Assembly: GCA_013339765.2 (NCBI GenBank)
Contig: CM023457.1
Span: forward strand, 26,866,909-26,930,908
Source: Haemaphysalis longicornis
Lineage: Eukaryota > Arthropoda > Arachnida > Ixodida > Ixodidae
Length of the DNA: 64,000 nt
Reading direction: 5' to 3'
Part shown: positions 34,572 to 46,387 of the stretch, one piece after another
Numbering within the stretch: position 1 is the stretch's first letter
Layout: every line of letters begins with the position of its first letter
Program-made: the position numbers and the translations under genes
The notes under the pieces: model-generated
The model's input: only the letters and a program-made list of their open reading frames with translations
What the model was told of the DNA's origin: nothing
Databases searched by the model: none

Positions 34572-34987
34572 ATTAGGTAAAAAGGAATGGCCATGCAACC
34601 CACTAGCTCATTTCTCGCAACAGAACCTAGATGTCCTATGTGCCCAGCTGTGCGATTGGCTGAGGCTGGCAAAAGCAAACACAAATTAGGTACGGCTTGC
34701 AAGCTTTCCAAATGAGCTATTTGCGCATAAATGTAATGCATATTCATTTTACAGCAGTACGAATGGTGCGAGAAACAATGAAAGTACAAAATACACATAA
34801 GCATAGGAATACCGATGAGCCCTGCTGTTGGTACTGGGCACAGTATGCTTGTTGTAGCTGCACAGCAGTCCGCCGCTTTGGAGTTGTCTTACGTGACCCT
34901 GTTTGTCGAGCATACCCCACGTTTCACAAAACGATTACTTTCTACAGTAGCAAAAACAAGCGTTCTGGGACTAACAGTAAGAAAGCG

Positions 34988-35505
34988 TTAAAGGAGCCAT
35001 GAAGAGAAAATACAACTTTGTTTAATTTGAAAGAACTATAATTCAGTATCTCACTCAGCTCCATTACAGCCACAAATATGTTTTTTTTAATGAAAAAAAA
35101 AAAGCAAGAAGTATTTTAAAACTTTCAAATTTTGCGCCACAGTGACGTGTTATGAGCAAGAATGACGTCATACGGGCCAACAATAAAACATAATTTTCAG
35201 TGCGTTAACTGCACCTTAGCACTCAAGTGATGCGGTCAAATGGAACTAGAGGCCCCATTACAGACGTCCAGTCGTGTCGTCGCGACAGGTCAGTTAGGCG
35301 GCCGCCAATCGCACAAACAAGGTTCTGTGACGTCATAGAAAAGTTGCGGGAAATTGGCCAGGGGGTCGCGACTGCTTCACACGTTTTCTTCAATATCTCC
35401 CTTATTTGTACGAAGATATGCAATGATATTGGTATCATTGTTATCGGGACTAAGCAGTCTTTCTAATAAACCTAACTTGTATATTGTCTTCATGGCTCCT
35501 TTAAA
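34988..35505. mobile_element. 518-bp TIR element D, related ends
   Basis: The ends TTAAAGGAGCCATGAAGAGA and inverse TGTCTTCATGGCTCCTTTAA resemble the GGGGCCATGCAGACA ends of the 875-bp family but the interior differs. It cuts copy C. Confidence 0.65.
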
Positions 35506-35527
35506 CACCTACTTTCTTCACAGCCAG

Positions 35528-35643
35528 CGCCGTAGAGGGCTCGTGCTGGTGGTGCCGCCAGGCTCATGCTGGCGCAGCTGGTGGTTCTGCAGGGCCTGTG
35601 CTGGCAGGGAGCTGCAGGCCATGTCCATTCTTTTCACTACCTA
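35528..35643 (-). CDS. Candidate terminal exon, unidentified gene
   Basis: After acceptor TCTCCTAG, the frame reads VVKRMDMACSSLPAQALQNH and ends LRRWL-TGA. Phase 0 could join it to the exon at 36384-36620 through the donor TGC|GTAAAC. No family recognised. Confidence 0.35.
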
Positions 35644-36383
35644 GGAGAGGTGCCTGAGTCACATGAAAAAGTGTTGCACTCTTAAAACAATAGGCAGCAC
35701 AGGCAATCAGTTTTAATAAATTGCTCCCCTTTTAAAGGAATTTAAAGGTTGGTCAATACCATTCTGAGCACGCACAAAATCGCAAACAAGTCATTCTACA
35801 TAGGTGCAGATGGTCCTTTTGTAAGACTAACAAGTCACTTTTAGGGTTGGGCCTGTATGAAAAATATAGAGCAATAAGTTGTGTTGCCCACTCATAGTCA
35901 CATTGTTAGCAAGTCTGCTACAAAACATAAAGCAGCATTTGCCGTGTTCCTGCACTTTCACTAAATTGCAGTTTTATGAATTTTTTACTAGGCCTTCTCT
36001 TCCAAACAATCTCATTGTCAAAATCCTTTACAGCGCGTAAAGCACTTTCAACGGGCAGTAATTGATGCAGTGCCTGCAAAAAGGCAATGGCTAGCAACTA
36101 GATAAACGAATAGCTCAAAATCTTCATATATAAGCCAAATGACAGGGTCATGCTGCAGGGCAGTTTTGTTTTCATCTACCCAAAGAAAGGACCCTGTTCA
36201 ATCAGGGTGTAGGATCCTTAGATAGTAATGCCGCATGTATGAGGAAGTGAAACCTTCCTTGCAACAGCTGACATTACAGCCAACTTAGCATGATAGCAAC
36301 TGCAGTATCTGGCACGTTGCTTAGCTCATAATAGTGATAAGAAGCCATGCACACAGATGGAGCACTGTTTACGCACTGGTGAA

Positions 36384-36620
36384 AAGAACTTGCCGGCCAC
36401 TCCATGTTGAGTGATCGCAGCCCCCGCATCTCGGTCTCCAAGTGCATGACCCTCTTCCTTAAAACTGCTACAGGGTCTTGGTCCCTTGCGGCAGCTCGAA
36501 GAATGATGTCGACCTCCGCTGATCTTTTCTCTGCCTTCGCAGTTTTTTTGTCTGCCTGCAATGTGAGGTCAAGAGATAACATGCCATACTTGCTCCGAGC
36601 CTCTTCCACCAAAACGACAT
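36384..36620 (-). CDS. Candidate exon with coiled-coil-like segment, unidentified gene
   Basis: After acceptor CTAAATAG the frame reads VVLVEEARSKYGMLSLDL, KTAKAEKRSAEVDIILRAAA and VLRKRVMHLETEMRGLRSLN. The Lys/Glu/Leu pattern suggests a coiled coil. It is the most protein-like minus-strand frame of the middle region, and ends near a weak TGC|GTAAAC donor. Confidence 0.4.
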
Positions 36621-36851
36621 CTATTTAGAGCAACAAGCACACTTCAGTGTCATTTTACACGTGTTTAATGATAGTTGTGAGGTCAACTTTCAAGCAAATA
36701 TTGACTCCCCCTAATAAACATACCTGAAAGCGGTGGCTATTCTAGCGCCTTGGCGTTTATGTGCGTCATGTTCGAGAAGAGCATTTACAAATAACATTAC
36801 TGTAGTGGCTGCTGGCAAGACGGCCTTCACAGAAAAACCACAATTTCAAAG

Positions 36852-37676
36852 CTCGTACAGTCGGCAAAAGGCTTGTCTATAACGCGCGAGCGGCGTGCTC
36901 TGGACTGCGCGCGAGACACTTAGTGATAACGCCTGGTTTGAGACCGGTAGAATGTAAGCATGCGCGACCCGCATCAGTGCGATGGCTCTTTCCCTTGTCG
37001 CTGTGCCTGTCGCCTTGACTTCCGTACCTTCTTTCGTCGTGAGAAGCGCTGCCTGCACTGCCGGGCCGGGAAACAATAGCGGCAATGAGCGATTGGTAGT
37101 AGAGCGTTGGCTGCGTTTAACTACGTGCAACGCTTTTTTTGCGGCGCCCTACACAATTTAGACAGGAGTTTTTTTCTTGTATGCCAGACAACGAACGACA
37201 ATTGCCGAAAACGCACCGCTTCCGGTGTTTTATAGTGACTAGATATCGGTCCGTGATCGCTTGCACAGTGCATTAAGTATTGTAGCGTGAGCCCGTCAGC
37301 AGTGACATGGAAAGCCGAGCCCAGAAACCGGATAGTGGCGCTCACGGGACTCATGCAGCTATTGGCGGAACGATAACGCAATGAACAGCTGTGCGCCAAG
37401 GCTAATGCAGACGAAAAACTCGCACAACGCGCGCTAAGGCGGGTGTTCTCCGGTTTTGTTTCCCGGTCCGGCAGCGCAGGCACGCAGCGCTTATTACGGT
37501 CAAAGAAGGCGTGGAAGCCAAGGCGACGGGTACAGCGAGAAGACACAGCCATCGCGCTGATACGGACCTCGCATGCACACATTCTACCTATCTCAAACCA
37601 GGCGTTATCACTACGTGTCTCCCGCGCACTCCGAAGCGCGCCGCTCGCGCGTTAAAGCCTTTTGCAGACTGTACGT
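36852..37676. mobile_element. Long-arm foldback element (about 825 bp)
   Basis: Arms 36852-37073 and 37457-37676 are inverted with frequent matches over about 220 bp: TAGTGATAACGCCTGGTTTG in the left arm corresponds inversely to CAAACCAGGCGTTATCACTA in the right. The spacer is about 380 bp. No coding. Confidence 0.75.
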
Positions 37677-37739
37677 GAGAATGTGGCTTGGTGACTACTC
37701 GACACCGACACGAATCAATGCAGATGAATTCTTAATGAT

Positions 37740-39845
37740 GATGATGATGGCTTGGTGGCTGCCCCTTTGCATCGGGGGGACACTCCTGAGGGCATATAAT
37801 CCCCCGCGCCCTAGCCTCAAGAGTTTTGTTCGTCGCCTCCTTTCCTCATGCTAACGGGCGCAACGGGCTCGTCTTCTCCATTCCTCCAGTCGGCGCCTCG
37901 TAGTGCTGACCGGATTCGGCACCACGTCACCAGTCACGAGCCCCGGTGGCGCTGCACTCGCATCCGTGGTGTCGCCCGTGCCCAGTGTGTCCCCTGGCGG
38001 GGGATGCGTAACGAAGCCCTGCGCCTCCGCCATGGTGGTATCACTAGGGTGGTGGGGAGTCAATTGTTCGCACCGCAACACAATGTGTTCTGCAGTCTCC
38101 TCTTCCTCACCACACACCGCACACATCACCTCCTCCGCATCATCCCATTTCCGCCTCCACATCCGCGTCCTTAGCACCCCAGCCCACGCTTCGAACAGCA
38201 TCGCACTTCCTGGCAAGTTGTCGTAAAAGTGCTCCTGGGAAATGCTGTGTTTGTGTGACGCGTACAGACGGAGAGATGGTTTCGCCACGGCCCTGTCCGC
38301 CCATCTTTTCGTTTCCGCAGCTACCACTCGCTCCCGCAGCTGTTTCCCGCTCAGGCTGGTCTCCTTGATTCTATTTAGGACCGGTAGCGGCACCTCGTTC
38401 TTCTGGGCCAGTGCGCGCACCCGTCTCTTCCACCTTGTGGCGTCACCTGCTAACAGCACACATCGGTGAACCCGGTGTACCCAGAGCGTGTTGCTCAGCG
38501 AGCATGCTCGGATTTCGAAACCGAGCTTGGCCACGGCCTCTCGTGCCTCAAAGGAGGACCAGCCTACATCCCCTTGGACTGCCTCATTTGGCGTCGACCG
38601 GTGGGCACCCAGGGCCAGTCGTCCCACCTCCCTTTGCCGTCTCTCCAAGTACTCCCGGGTGGCTGATGACAGGCAAAGCACTGCGTTAGCAAACGTGAGC
38701 ACCGGGACGTGCACCATCTTCCAGAGGCTCCTGACAACCTCCGCCCTGTTGAAGGACCAGAGGATTCGGGCCCTCAGGATGTTCTGGCTGCGCAGTGCCT
38801 TTCCGCAAAGCCCCGCTCATGTGCAGCCAAGTAGTCCGGATCGGTGGTCAAGTCCACACCCAGGTACCGGTACGTCGCTGCAAAAGGGACAGGCTTCCCC
38901 TGCACTGTGAGCGCTTCTCCATCTGGTAGTGTGCTCGTGTCCCCCCAGCGAAGTATGGCACACTTCGGCGCACTGAACCTCAGCCCCAACAGTTCTGCGT
39001 GTTTGGTGCAAATGTCCAGGAGTCGCTGCAGGTCTGAACGAGAGTCCGCTGTAAGGACAATATCATCAGCGTACATGAGGCCCGGTAGGCGCTGATGGAT
39101 CGTCCTCCCCTCCTCCATATATGTCCAGTCAAAGCCTATTGCACTTCCCTCCAGCTCTGCCTCCAGATCGCCCAGGAACAGCATGAATAGCAGAGGGGAC
39201 AAAGGGCAGCCCTGGCGGAGGCCCCCGTTCGACAGGCACCGGCTGGGAGCACACGCCCTGCCATTCCACTACCACCTCTGTGTCCGCATACAGGCTCTGC
39301 AGCAATCCCACTACCTCCACTGGCAGGCCCTTATCCTGTAGTTTCTTCCACAGTAAGGTGTGGTCAACTCTGTCGTATGCCTTCTCCACGTCCAGGAAGG
39401 CAGCCCACAGTTCCCACCCTTGCAGGCGGGCAACCTCTATGCACTGGGTCAGGACGTAGAGGTTGTCATCCAGCCGTCTGCCCCTGCGAAAGCCGTTCTG
39501 GAGCTCTCCCAGGGCTCCCTCTCGTTCTGCCCATGCCTGCAGCCGTCTCCGAAGGATCTGGGTGAAGACCCGGTACAATACCGCTGTGACAGTGATTGGC
39601 CTGTAGGCCTTCCAGCTGCTGCGATCTCCAGTTCCCTTCGGAATGAACATCATCCGGCTGCAGTTCCACTCTTTGGGCACCTGCCCCGTCACCAGGATCA
39701 TGCCGAACATTTCCCGCAATGCCTCACACTGCCTTGGGCCCAGACACTTCAGCAGAGTCGCTGGGAAGCCGTCCAGACCTGTCGCTGTTCAGGTCGGGAT
39801 GCGAGTTAGAGCCCGCTTCAACTCTGTTTTCCCTACACCCGACTA
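37740..39845 (-). mobile_element. 5'-truncated non-LTR retrotransposon (RT and C-terminal domain)
   Basis: The minus-strand reading gives RT blocks LVTGQVPKEWNCSRMMFIPK, YRPITVTAVLYRVFTQIL, FLDVEKAYDRVDH, then in a second frame GCPLSPLLFMLFLGDLE and LMYADDIVLTADS (the YADD catalytic box). A third frame carries CAVCGEEEETAEHIVLRCEQ, a zinc-knuckle-like end. Frameshifts lie near 39200 and 38790. The 3' end is a (GAT)n run at 37736-37749. The type resembles R1/I/Jockey-like ORF2, but the clade is not fixed. Confidence 0.85.
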
Positions 39846-39908
39846 ACTGGTAGCCAGCACAGTCCTGAATAGAGCGTGTTACTTGGAAATACAGGGTGTT
39901 GCGACGAT

Positions 39909-40442
39909 AATTGGAACACTTTAAAATTTTTTCCTGAGCGAACCGCCGATCTGTTCGCGCTCAAACTTGCCACGAAGGTCGCAATTTGTGGTCTATTTTG
40001 TTTGATACAGGGAGCAACGATGGTACTTACCTGTGTATTCTGAAAATAAACAAAAACGATTTTCGCCTATGGGAAAATGGCGGCTGATTTGGACGTGCGA
40101 GCCAGCGCAAGTTGATGTTGGAACGACGGAACCACCTGCAGAGTGAAACGCATGTTTGGGATTAACGTACGGAGCCCAATGGTGCTGCAGACGATCAGAA
40201 AATGCACCTAGAAATGACCTAACAGACGATCAGAAAACCCGGTTTTCGGGCTCGCACGTCCAAATCGCCGCCATTTTCCCATAGGCGAAAATCGTTTTTA
40301 TTTATTTTCAGGATAAACAGGTAAGTACTGTCGTTGTTCTCGGTGTCAAACAAAATAGACCACAAAATGCGACCTTCGTGTGAAGTTTGAGCGCGAACAG
40401 AGCGGCGGTTCGCTCAGGAAAAATTTTTAAAGTGTTCCAATT
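39909..40442. mobile_element. Long-arm foldback element (534 bp)
   Basis: AATTGGAACACTTTAAAATT at the left is inverted at the right. The arms run about 210 bp and include GCGAACCGCC, GACCTTCGTG-like and CCTATGGGAAAATGGCGGC blocks. The spacer is about 110 bp. Confidence 0.75.
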
Positions 40443-40632
40443 GCAAGGTGGTAATACGAGCCATTTTCTTCGGCGTTGGCGCCATATACGGTGAAGCGGA
40501 TCTCCGCGCCTTCCGACGGCTCCGCCGGCACGCCGACATTCATTCCTTACTTTCTGCGGTTAGTGGCAGATGCAAAACTGCTAAAGAGCGCTCAGACACT
40601 GTTATGCACAATTTAAGGGTAAGAACACTTAC

Positions 40633-40739
40633 AGGTCATGTGAACGATGGTGCCCTCGAATAATCTTCGTCGACGTCCACCAGAAAAAAATTACGCTCGT
40701 CCGTAGGCCCAACGACTTCTCTTCTACCTTCCAAAACAT
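40633..40739 (-). CDS. Candidate 5' exon of an unidentified gene
   Basis: ATG at 40739 has A at -3, and its frame (MFWKVEEKSLGLRTSVIFFW) runs to a strong donor CCT|GTAAGT at 40633. A GC-rich, CpG-rich block at 40840-40960 lies just upstream on this strand and could be a promoter. No joining exon could be proved. Confidence 0.3.
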
Positions 40740-43411
40740 ACTGAACGAAAACGTTACATGGTTACGCTTTGTTACACGGTCACACTACGTGTATACGACA
40801 ACGATCGACCAGCGCAAGAAAAGTTTGTTGCAACAGTGAGGGCTGCGGCTACGGCTGGCTACGGCTTCAGTCGGCCTCGGCCTATATTCGCCCCGAGCGC
40901 GAACACAGTCGGCCCCTGGCGGCGGCGGGACGAACCGCTCCTAGTGTGGATGGCGCTCTCGCGTCGTCTGCTTTTTCACGTTGCGTGCGGCGCAAGACGC
41001 GTGCTGCACACGACAAAACAACCAATATGTGTGCTCGTTTGGCAGTAAGCAATGACATAGTTACCTCTGCTTGCGCATTTCCTCTAGAAACGCAATAATC
41101 AGCGGCCGTTACGGGTTAATGCGCTGGTTTAATTCCACGAAACATCTTCGCCCTGGTCACCGCTTGAGTGTGAAACGTGTTATAAACATTGCTTCCACAC
41201 ACTGCACTTTTCATATTGTTGAGTGCAGTCGTTTGCCGTTTCGGGAACGTCGAAGGGTGCTTTTTGAAGGTGGCGTGGTGATTATTTAAAGGATAAAAGT
41301 TTAGTACGCAAAACGGGTAAGAAGCGACAAGACCTGTGCATACGCGTGTAAATCCACACCCTTGTAAAATTGCGCTGTGTCCTTATAGAAAGAAGAAACG
41401 AACAAAAACATTTACACGGCACACGACCCGTGCGCTATCGCCCATACATTACCGGACACGTATTTTACACCCGCAAGCGCCTGTGTGATCGGGTCCTTCC
41501 CGTACCTTTTCTAAAATAAATACCATTTTTGGACAGTCGTTGTTTATACCCAGGAGGAGGAATAAACATTTATTCAACTGTATCGAGTTGCTAATTTTAC
41601 GTATTATTTAAAATACGTTTCTATGGATGGGCAAGAGTATTTAGGGGGGATTTTTCGGTAAAATTAAGCAGTTGAGTTTGCGTCTGTCATGTGGCATTTC
41701 GTGTGTCATTTTCATATATATCATTTTCAAATCCGACATGAATCACCTTGTCCAGAAACGTGTCTCACTCAGCATAACCAAATGCCTAATATGGTCACGT
41801 CTTAACCTCTTGAGGTGGACCTAAGTTTAAAGAAAGAGGAGAAAACGCGTAATATAATGCACGTTGTTGCCCACATGTGTGAGGGGTGTGTGCCATGACT
41901 CGCTGTTTTTTTTTTTTAATTTTTTCCCACAATGCTTGCTTTCAATACAATTTTGAAAAGGCGAGCCACAATTCCTGGACAATCCCGGACCAAAGGGGGG
42001 TTAATCAGTTTTGAAAATACGTCCGCTACAGAACACGACGCCTAGTGTAGTTTCGATTGTAAGTAATACTTATAACCACAGTTTGGCTTTTCGCGTTACA
42101 TGCGTTCTCTTCTCGCTGCTCTTGCAATGTTTGCAGGACCCCCCCCCCCCCCCCCTTCCAGAAAAAAAAAACTAAATGCACAGAATTTCATTTCTTAACC
42201 AATCCTCACGAATTAAATGCCAAGACAAAGGCGATATTCAGTTTACAAAACAAAGTAGTTACCGGGAACCCATTGCGCTGATTCGCAACAAGAAATAAAA
42301 AGGAAATGTTTCACTACATCTGCAACAGCCCAACTTCATTTATTGCCATCTTTAGGGTTCGTAAGCTAACTTATACGCAAGAATGCAAACACATCTCGCT
42401 GTTGCAGGCACATGTTAGATTTTAAAAGGAACGCAAATGGTCAACAGAGCAGCCGTAACAGAAAGTTTGTGCTCACTGTGAGGTCCCAGAAGCTTGGCTT
42501 GCACACTGTAAACCTGCTTGTCACTTTGCGAAAACCTAGCTAAACATGAGATGTTGATTGTACTGCGTGCGTTGACAATTCAATTCGCAAGTTCACTTGC
42601 GACGAAAGCCGTAAATAAGTGATCCTAAACCGTTATTCATCAAACCTTCCTTCAGAGTCGTTAAAATTTCATTTAAAAGACCCGTTAGAGGGGTTACATT
42701 TATATCTCTGCGCTGATCAAAATTCAGTAATTTTATGTTGCCTTTTGAACACACAAAAAATATCGTCAGCTCTTAGAAAGAATTTCGGGGCAGTTAAGTA
42801 GTGTTACCATTTCAGGGCATTCCACAAATGCAATAATGCGTCATGCTACCAGTGAAAGCGATTGAGATTGCCGTTGTAAACTGAATTTTAGAGATCGAGG
42901 CTTCCTGATTTGTTTCTATTTATGCTTTTATTAAAGGCTCAAAGCCATAGTCTGGAAAGATCGAGCTTGCTACGAGCCACAGCGTACAAGTTCATAGTCA
43001 CAATCACAGCCATTCTGAGATTCCCGATGAGTCGTCGCTTTTTTGGCGTAGTAATGAAAACTGACTGCCGCTTCCATGCTATACATTGAACGTTGAGGAA
43101 CTGAACTACAGCATACCACTCTTGTTTGCACCTTTTGTACGCACATACGGCAGGAAAAAGGCACGAAGCGCGCCCACAGTGTGCATTCTTACGGGCCGCT
43201 CAGCGGAGCATCCACACTAGCAGCGCGACGCTGTCGCCACCTACATGTCAAGCTCGCGGCGAATATGCCTCGAGCTTCGCGATCGTGCGCCGCCTGCCGC
43301 CGCTTCTCCGCGGCGTTGACGGGATTTGCGCTGCGTGGCTGATAGGTGCTCGTGCAGTGTTCTGGTTCTGTTTTGCTTCTGTTCGCCTTTCCTCGCCCTA
43401 AAAAGCATGTT
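40740..43411. other. Intergenic region; CpG-rich block at 40840-40960 and 43190-43560, otherwise nothing firm
   Basis: The only composition signals are the two CpG-rich blocks and a 17-C run near 42138-42155. The rest is unremarkable AT-rich DNA with no repeat ends noticed. Confidence 0.3.
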
Positions 43412-43723
43412 ATGGTGACGTCTATAGCAAAGAGTACGTTTAGGTCACCTAAAGAGCAGCTGCGTTTTCGTAGGGTACGCGATCGCCTGCAAGAGCTACC
43501 CGGGGACGCGGTTCTGCGCGCTTCGTCGCCGCTCTTCCGGGCGTCGGCGACGGTAGCAACATATCACTCCTGTCACCTGCAAATACGTCAAGCACAAATG
43601 AATTCTACTGTCGCCTTGTTTAGACCTGATACTGGCACAGTGAGAGGTTGGCTTCATTTTGCAGGGTGGACAAGAATGCGGCTTTGTTTTGAATATATAC
43701 GTCGCAGAAAAATGTTTCGTTGA
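43412..43723 (+). CDS. Weak candidate small reading frame in a CpG-rich block
   Basis: From ATG 43412 the frame reads MVTSIAKSTFRSPKEQLRFR and RDRLQELPGDAVLRASSPLF, 103 residues to TGA. The first half looks protein-like; the second does not. No family recognised and no splice support. Confidence 0.2.
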   Translation: MVTSIAKSTFRSPKEQLRFRRVRDRLQELPGDAVLRASSPLFRASATVATYHSCHLQIRQAQMNSTVALFRPDTGTVRGWLHFAGWTRMRLCFEYIRRRKMFR

Positions 43724-44042
43724 TGTGATTACCCAATCCCGCACAATAACTTGTGCCTTTTCTAAGGATATAAACCATGCGCAAATGTTAAGTATATTCC
43801 AGTCCTGTGCGTCGTTAAATATGTGCCCACACACGCCTTATAGCAAGATCCAAGGCAAGTTAATGAGACCACGGAAAAATAAATGCTGTGCAAGTGCGGA
43901 AGAAACATTATAGCTCTAACGGAAATGAAAAAAAAAAAAACAGTGCAGCTTCTGACATGCTAAACACGTTCGTCGAAACTTAAGCCAGGTAGGGTTCACC
44001 AGACCAACTATACGCGAAATGCACTGCTATTTCGTGAGACAT

Positions 44043-44061
44043 CGGGGGGGGGGGGGGGGGA
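44043..44061. repeat. Poly-G run
   Basis: A G-run of about 18 bases near 44043-44061 (with an A before a second GGGGG). Likely length-variable. It lies between two unassigned regions. Confidence 0.7.
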
Positions 44062-44104
44062 GGGGGACGCTGTGTACAAATGCGGAGCGTAATCAAGCAA
44101 TGAA

Positions 44105-44160
44105 CGCCTCAATAATCTCTCACGTGATTATTGCATGCGCCTCAATAATCTCTCACGTGA
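44105..44160 (+). repeat. Direct repeat of a 23-bp unit containing CACGTG
   Basis: CGCCTCAATAATCTCTCACG-TGA occurs at 44105-44127 and identically at 44138-44160, a 33-bp period. Each copy contains the E-box hexamer CACGTG. Confidence 0.6.
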
Positions 44161-44786
44161 GTCTATCTCGGTGCTTGATTGAATTGTGCCATTGAAACAC
44201 GGGACATGACGACACGTGCGGGTACGTGCGGCCAAGTGCGCCGAGGTGTCGTTCCCTATGGATCATTCATGTTCTTTTAATCGAATGTTTACACACCTCC
44301 CTGTCTGGCCAATGTACGTCTTATCACAGGGCAAAGGCAGTTCTAAGGTAGTAGTCAGTTCTAGCTGGTTTTACCTCTGTTCTTTCTTGTTTGTGTTTTC
44401 GGTGATGTAACTATAAGTATGGCTGTTTTCGTCATTACCATCTTTAGTTGCGAGTCAGCACCGTGTTTGTTTTCTCTTCTCTGTCTTTGTCCTTTGTTCC
44501 CTTTTCACCATGTGCAAACTAACAGCTCAGGGTACCTCCACTAAAAGATTACGCAGGTAAAAAGGATTAAATGTGGTAATGATGCAGGCTGCTAAGTACG
44601 TGGAGGCTATAAAATTTTCTATAGAATTTTAGGATGGGGATGGGAGTGGGTGGCACACACAATAACTGTAGGCAGTGCTTGTCCTGAAGACGCTGGGAGG
44701 GGGGAAGGGGGTAGGCTTCCTCATCACCCTATGTATTTACTCTCGGAAAAAAACACTAGTACAAACAAAGTGTTAGATATATTTGT

Positions 44787-46244
44787 TTTATTCACTTGCA
44801 AGGCCTAATTTCGAATATTTTCTGTAGAAAAATTAGATTTCACAAAGAAAATGCATCAGTGATTTCAGTACCAAAACATGACAGCACTCAAACAAAAAAA
44901 TTGCGCAGCTTTCCAACAAAACTGCCCGACAGTAAGAAGTCCGTCACTATGCATTTTTAACATATAGCTGATGTTGTACATTCGTGAAAAATATCTACAC
45001 TTCCTTTTAGGGCACGGGCACATAACGGCTGCGAATGTGAATGAACAGGCGTAAATTCACATCCTCTAAAATAGCTAAAGATTAGAAAATAATTATGAAC
45101 ACACAAATAATTTGTTGAACACTTTTAGAAATGGAAGTCGGGTTGAACCACTTATCTCTGTTGCAAGTGTGTGGCTATCCCCTATCAGCATTCTCTTATA
45201 CTTCCAATTTTCACTACACTCAGTCACCCAACAAATGCAAGCCAGCAAGATTGTAAAAAGAAAAAAAGCTCAATACGTGTTTTCATTGCACAAATCTTCA
45301 ACAATGTGTTAGAGCAAGTCGAGTTTTACAGTTTGTTTAACACAATGTTTCACAAACATTTATTTTTACACTCCGTATGGCACCTCTAACAAGTGGTCCT
45401 GCCTTTGCAGTCAATACCACAAAGGCTTATGTTATAAATATAAATGTTTGAATGATAAAGTGTGTCATGTATTTTTCCTTTCTGGAAATCTAGATTTTTC
45501 TTTCACTATTAATTATGTGTAAAAGAAATAATAACAAAAACAAATTAGTAATCACCAAAGCAAGCGGAAAAATTTTCAATAAAAACGTGTTCTTGGCTGA
45601 GTTACCAAGTTGGTGCCAAGTATGACTGTTCTGAGTCGCATCAACTGTGCAGCAAGCGAGCACAGTAAAACGACGACATCTGCAGAAGTCAAGATTTTGT
45701 GGCTACACAAACTCTATATCTTTACATTTCAGAAGTGCGTAAAAATTATTTTTCAGCCGAGAAAAAATAGAGCTGGAAAAGTAATTGGCAGACAAAAATA
45801 AAATCGTAAATATTATACAATGCTCTGACATCCCTTCTAGCACTGAAAATATTTATACCGAAACAAAATTTACATTTATAACATTTCATAGCTTTTCAAT
45901 TTCACTGAAGTTCAATTTTTTTTCCGTTTGTTTTCTAAGCAAGGCACTTTCATCAAACATGACATTCTTGACCTTCTCAGAAAGAATCTGATGGCAATGC
46001 AACTTCATAATATCCGTCTCAAATTCGCTCTATTGTTCCAAAAAAAATTGGAGCAATTAGCAGATAGTTAGGGCTTCAAGACCCCCCAGCCTACTTTACA
46101 AAGTGTCTTCTAAGGAGTTGACAATATGGTTCATGCCTGCAGATTCTGTAGTGAAAGAAAAGCTAACGCCTCAATGAAGCAAGGAGTTAAAATAAATAAT
46201 GGCAGTAAGCAAGGTACAGAGTTTGGACATCGCGCCCAGCTCGC
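44787..46244 (-). other. Probable 3' UTR of the laminin alpha gene
   Basis: AT-rich, repeat-poor DNA follows the stop codon. On the minus strand AATAAA occurs at 45364-45359 and at 44792-44787; the latter is followed by a TTTGTTTGT-type stretch, suiting a poly(A) site. No other gene is seen here. Confidence 0.4.
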
Positions 46245-46387
46245 TTAGTTGGTAGGGCAAGAGTTTGGCAGCACGTTGTGGAGGGAAGCCATGTCGATCC
46301 AGTCGATGCGCTTGTCGTTGATGGCGAGGTTTCGAAGGCAGCCCACAAAGTTGTCCCGACCAAACAGAGCGCCATTAGTGCTTCCCT
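46245..46387 (-). CDS. Laminin alpha terminal coding exon (LG5 end, stop)
   Basis: It encodes GSTNGALFGRDNFVGCLRNL, then INDKRIDWIDMASLHNVLPN and SCPTN, and ends at TAA (46247-46245). The FVGC...SC pair closes LG5 and the protein ends five residues after LPN, the usual position for laminin alpha chains. Confidence 0.93.

Larger units (their letters stand above)
33283..34987 (-). mobile_element. 875-bp TIR element, copy C (inverted, split by a Tigger insertion)
   Basis: The left end CTAAAGGGGCCATGCAGACA and flanking DNA equal the right end of copies A and B inverted. The sequence stops at 33390, resumes at 34572 in register, and is cut at about 34987 by element D. The Tigger at 33391-34571 is inserted in it. 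Confidence 0.75.

Noticed and set aside
46228..46262. tRNA-like D-arm string (TTAGTTGGTAGGGCAAGAG) overlapping the laminin stop
   Set aside because: It lies inside the terminal laminin coding exon in the proper frame, and no B box or acceptor stem follows. The resemblance is chance.
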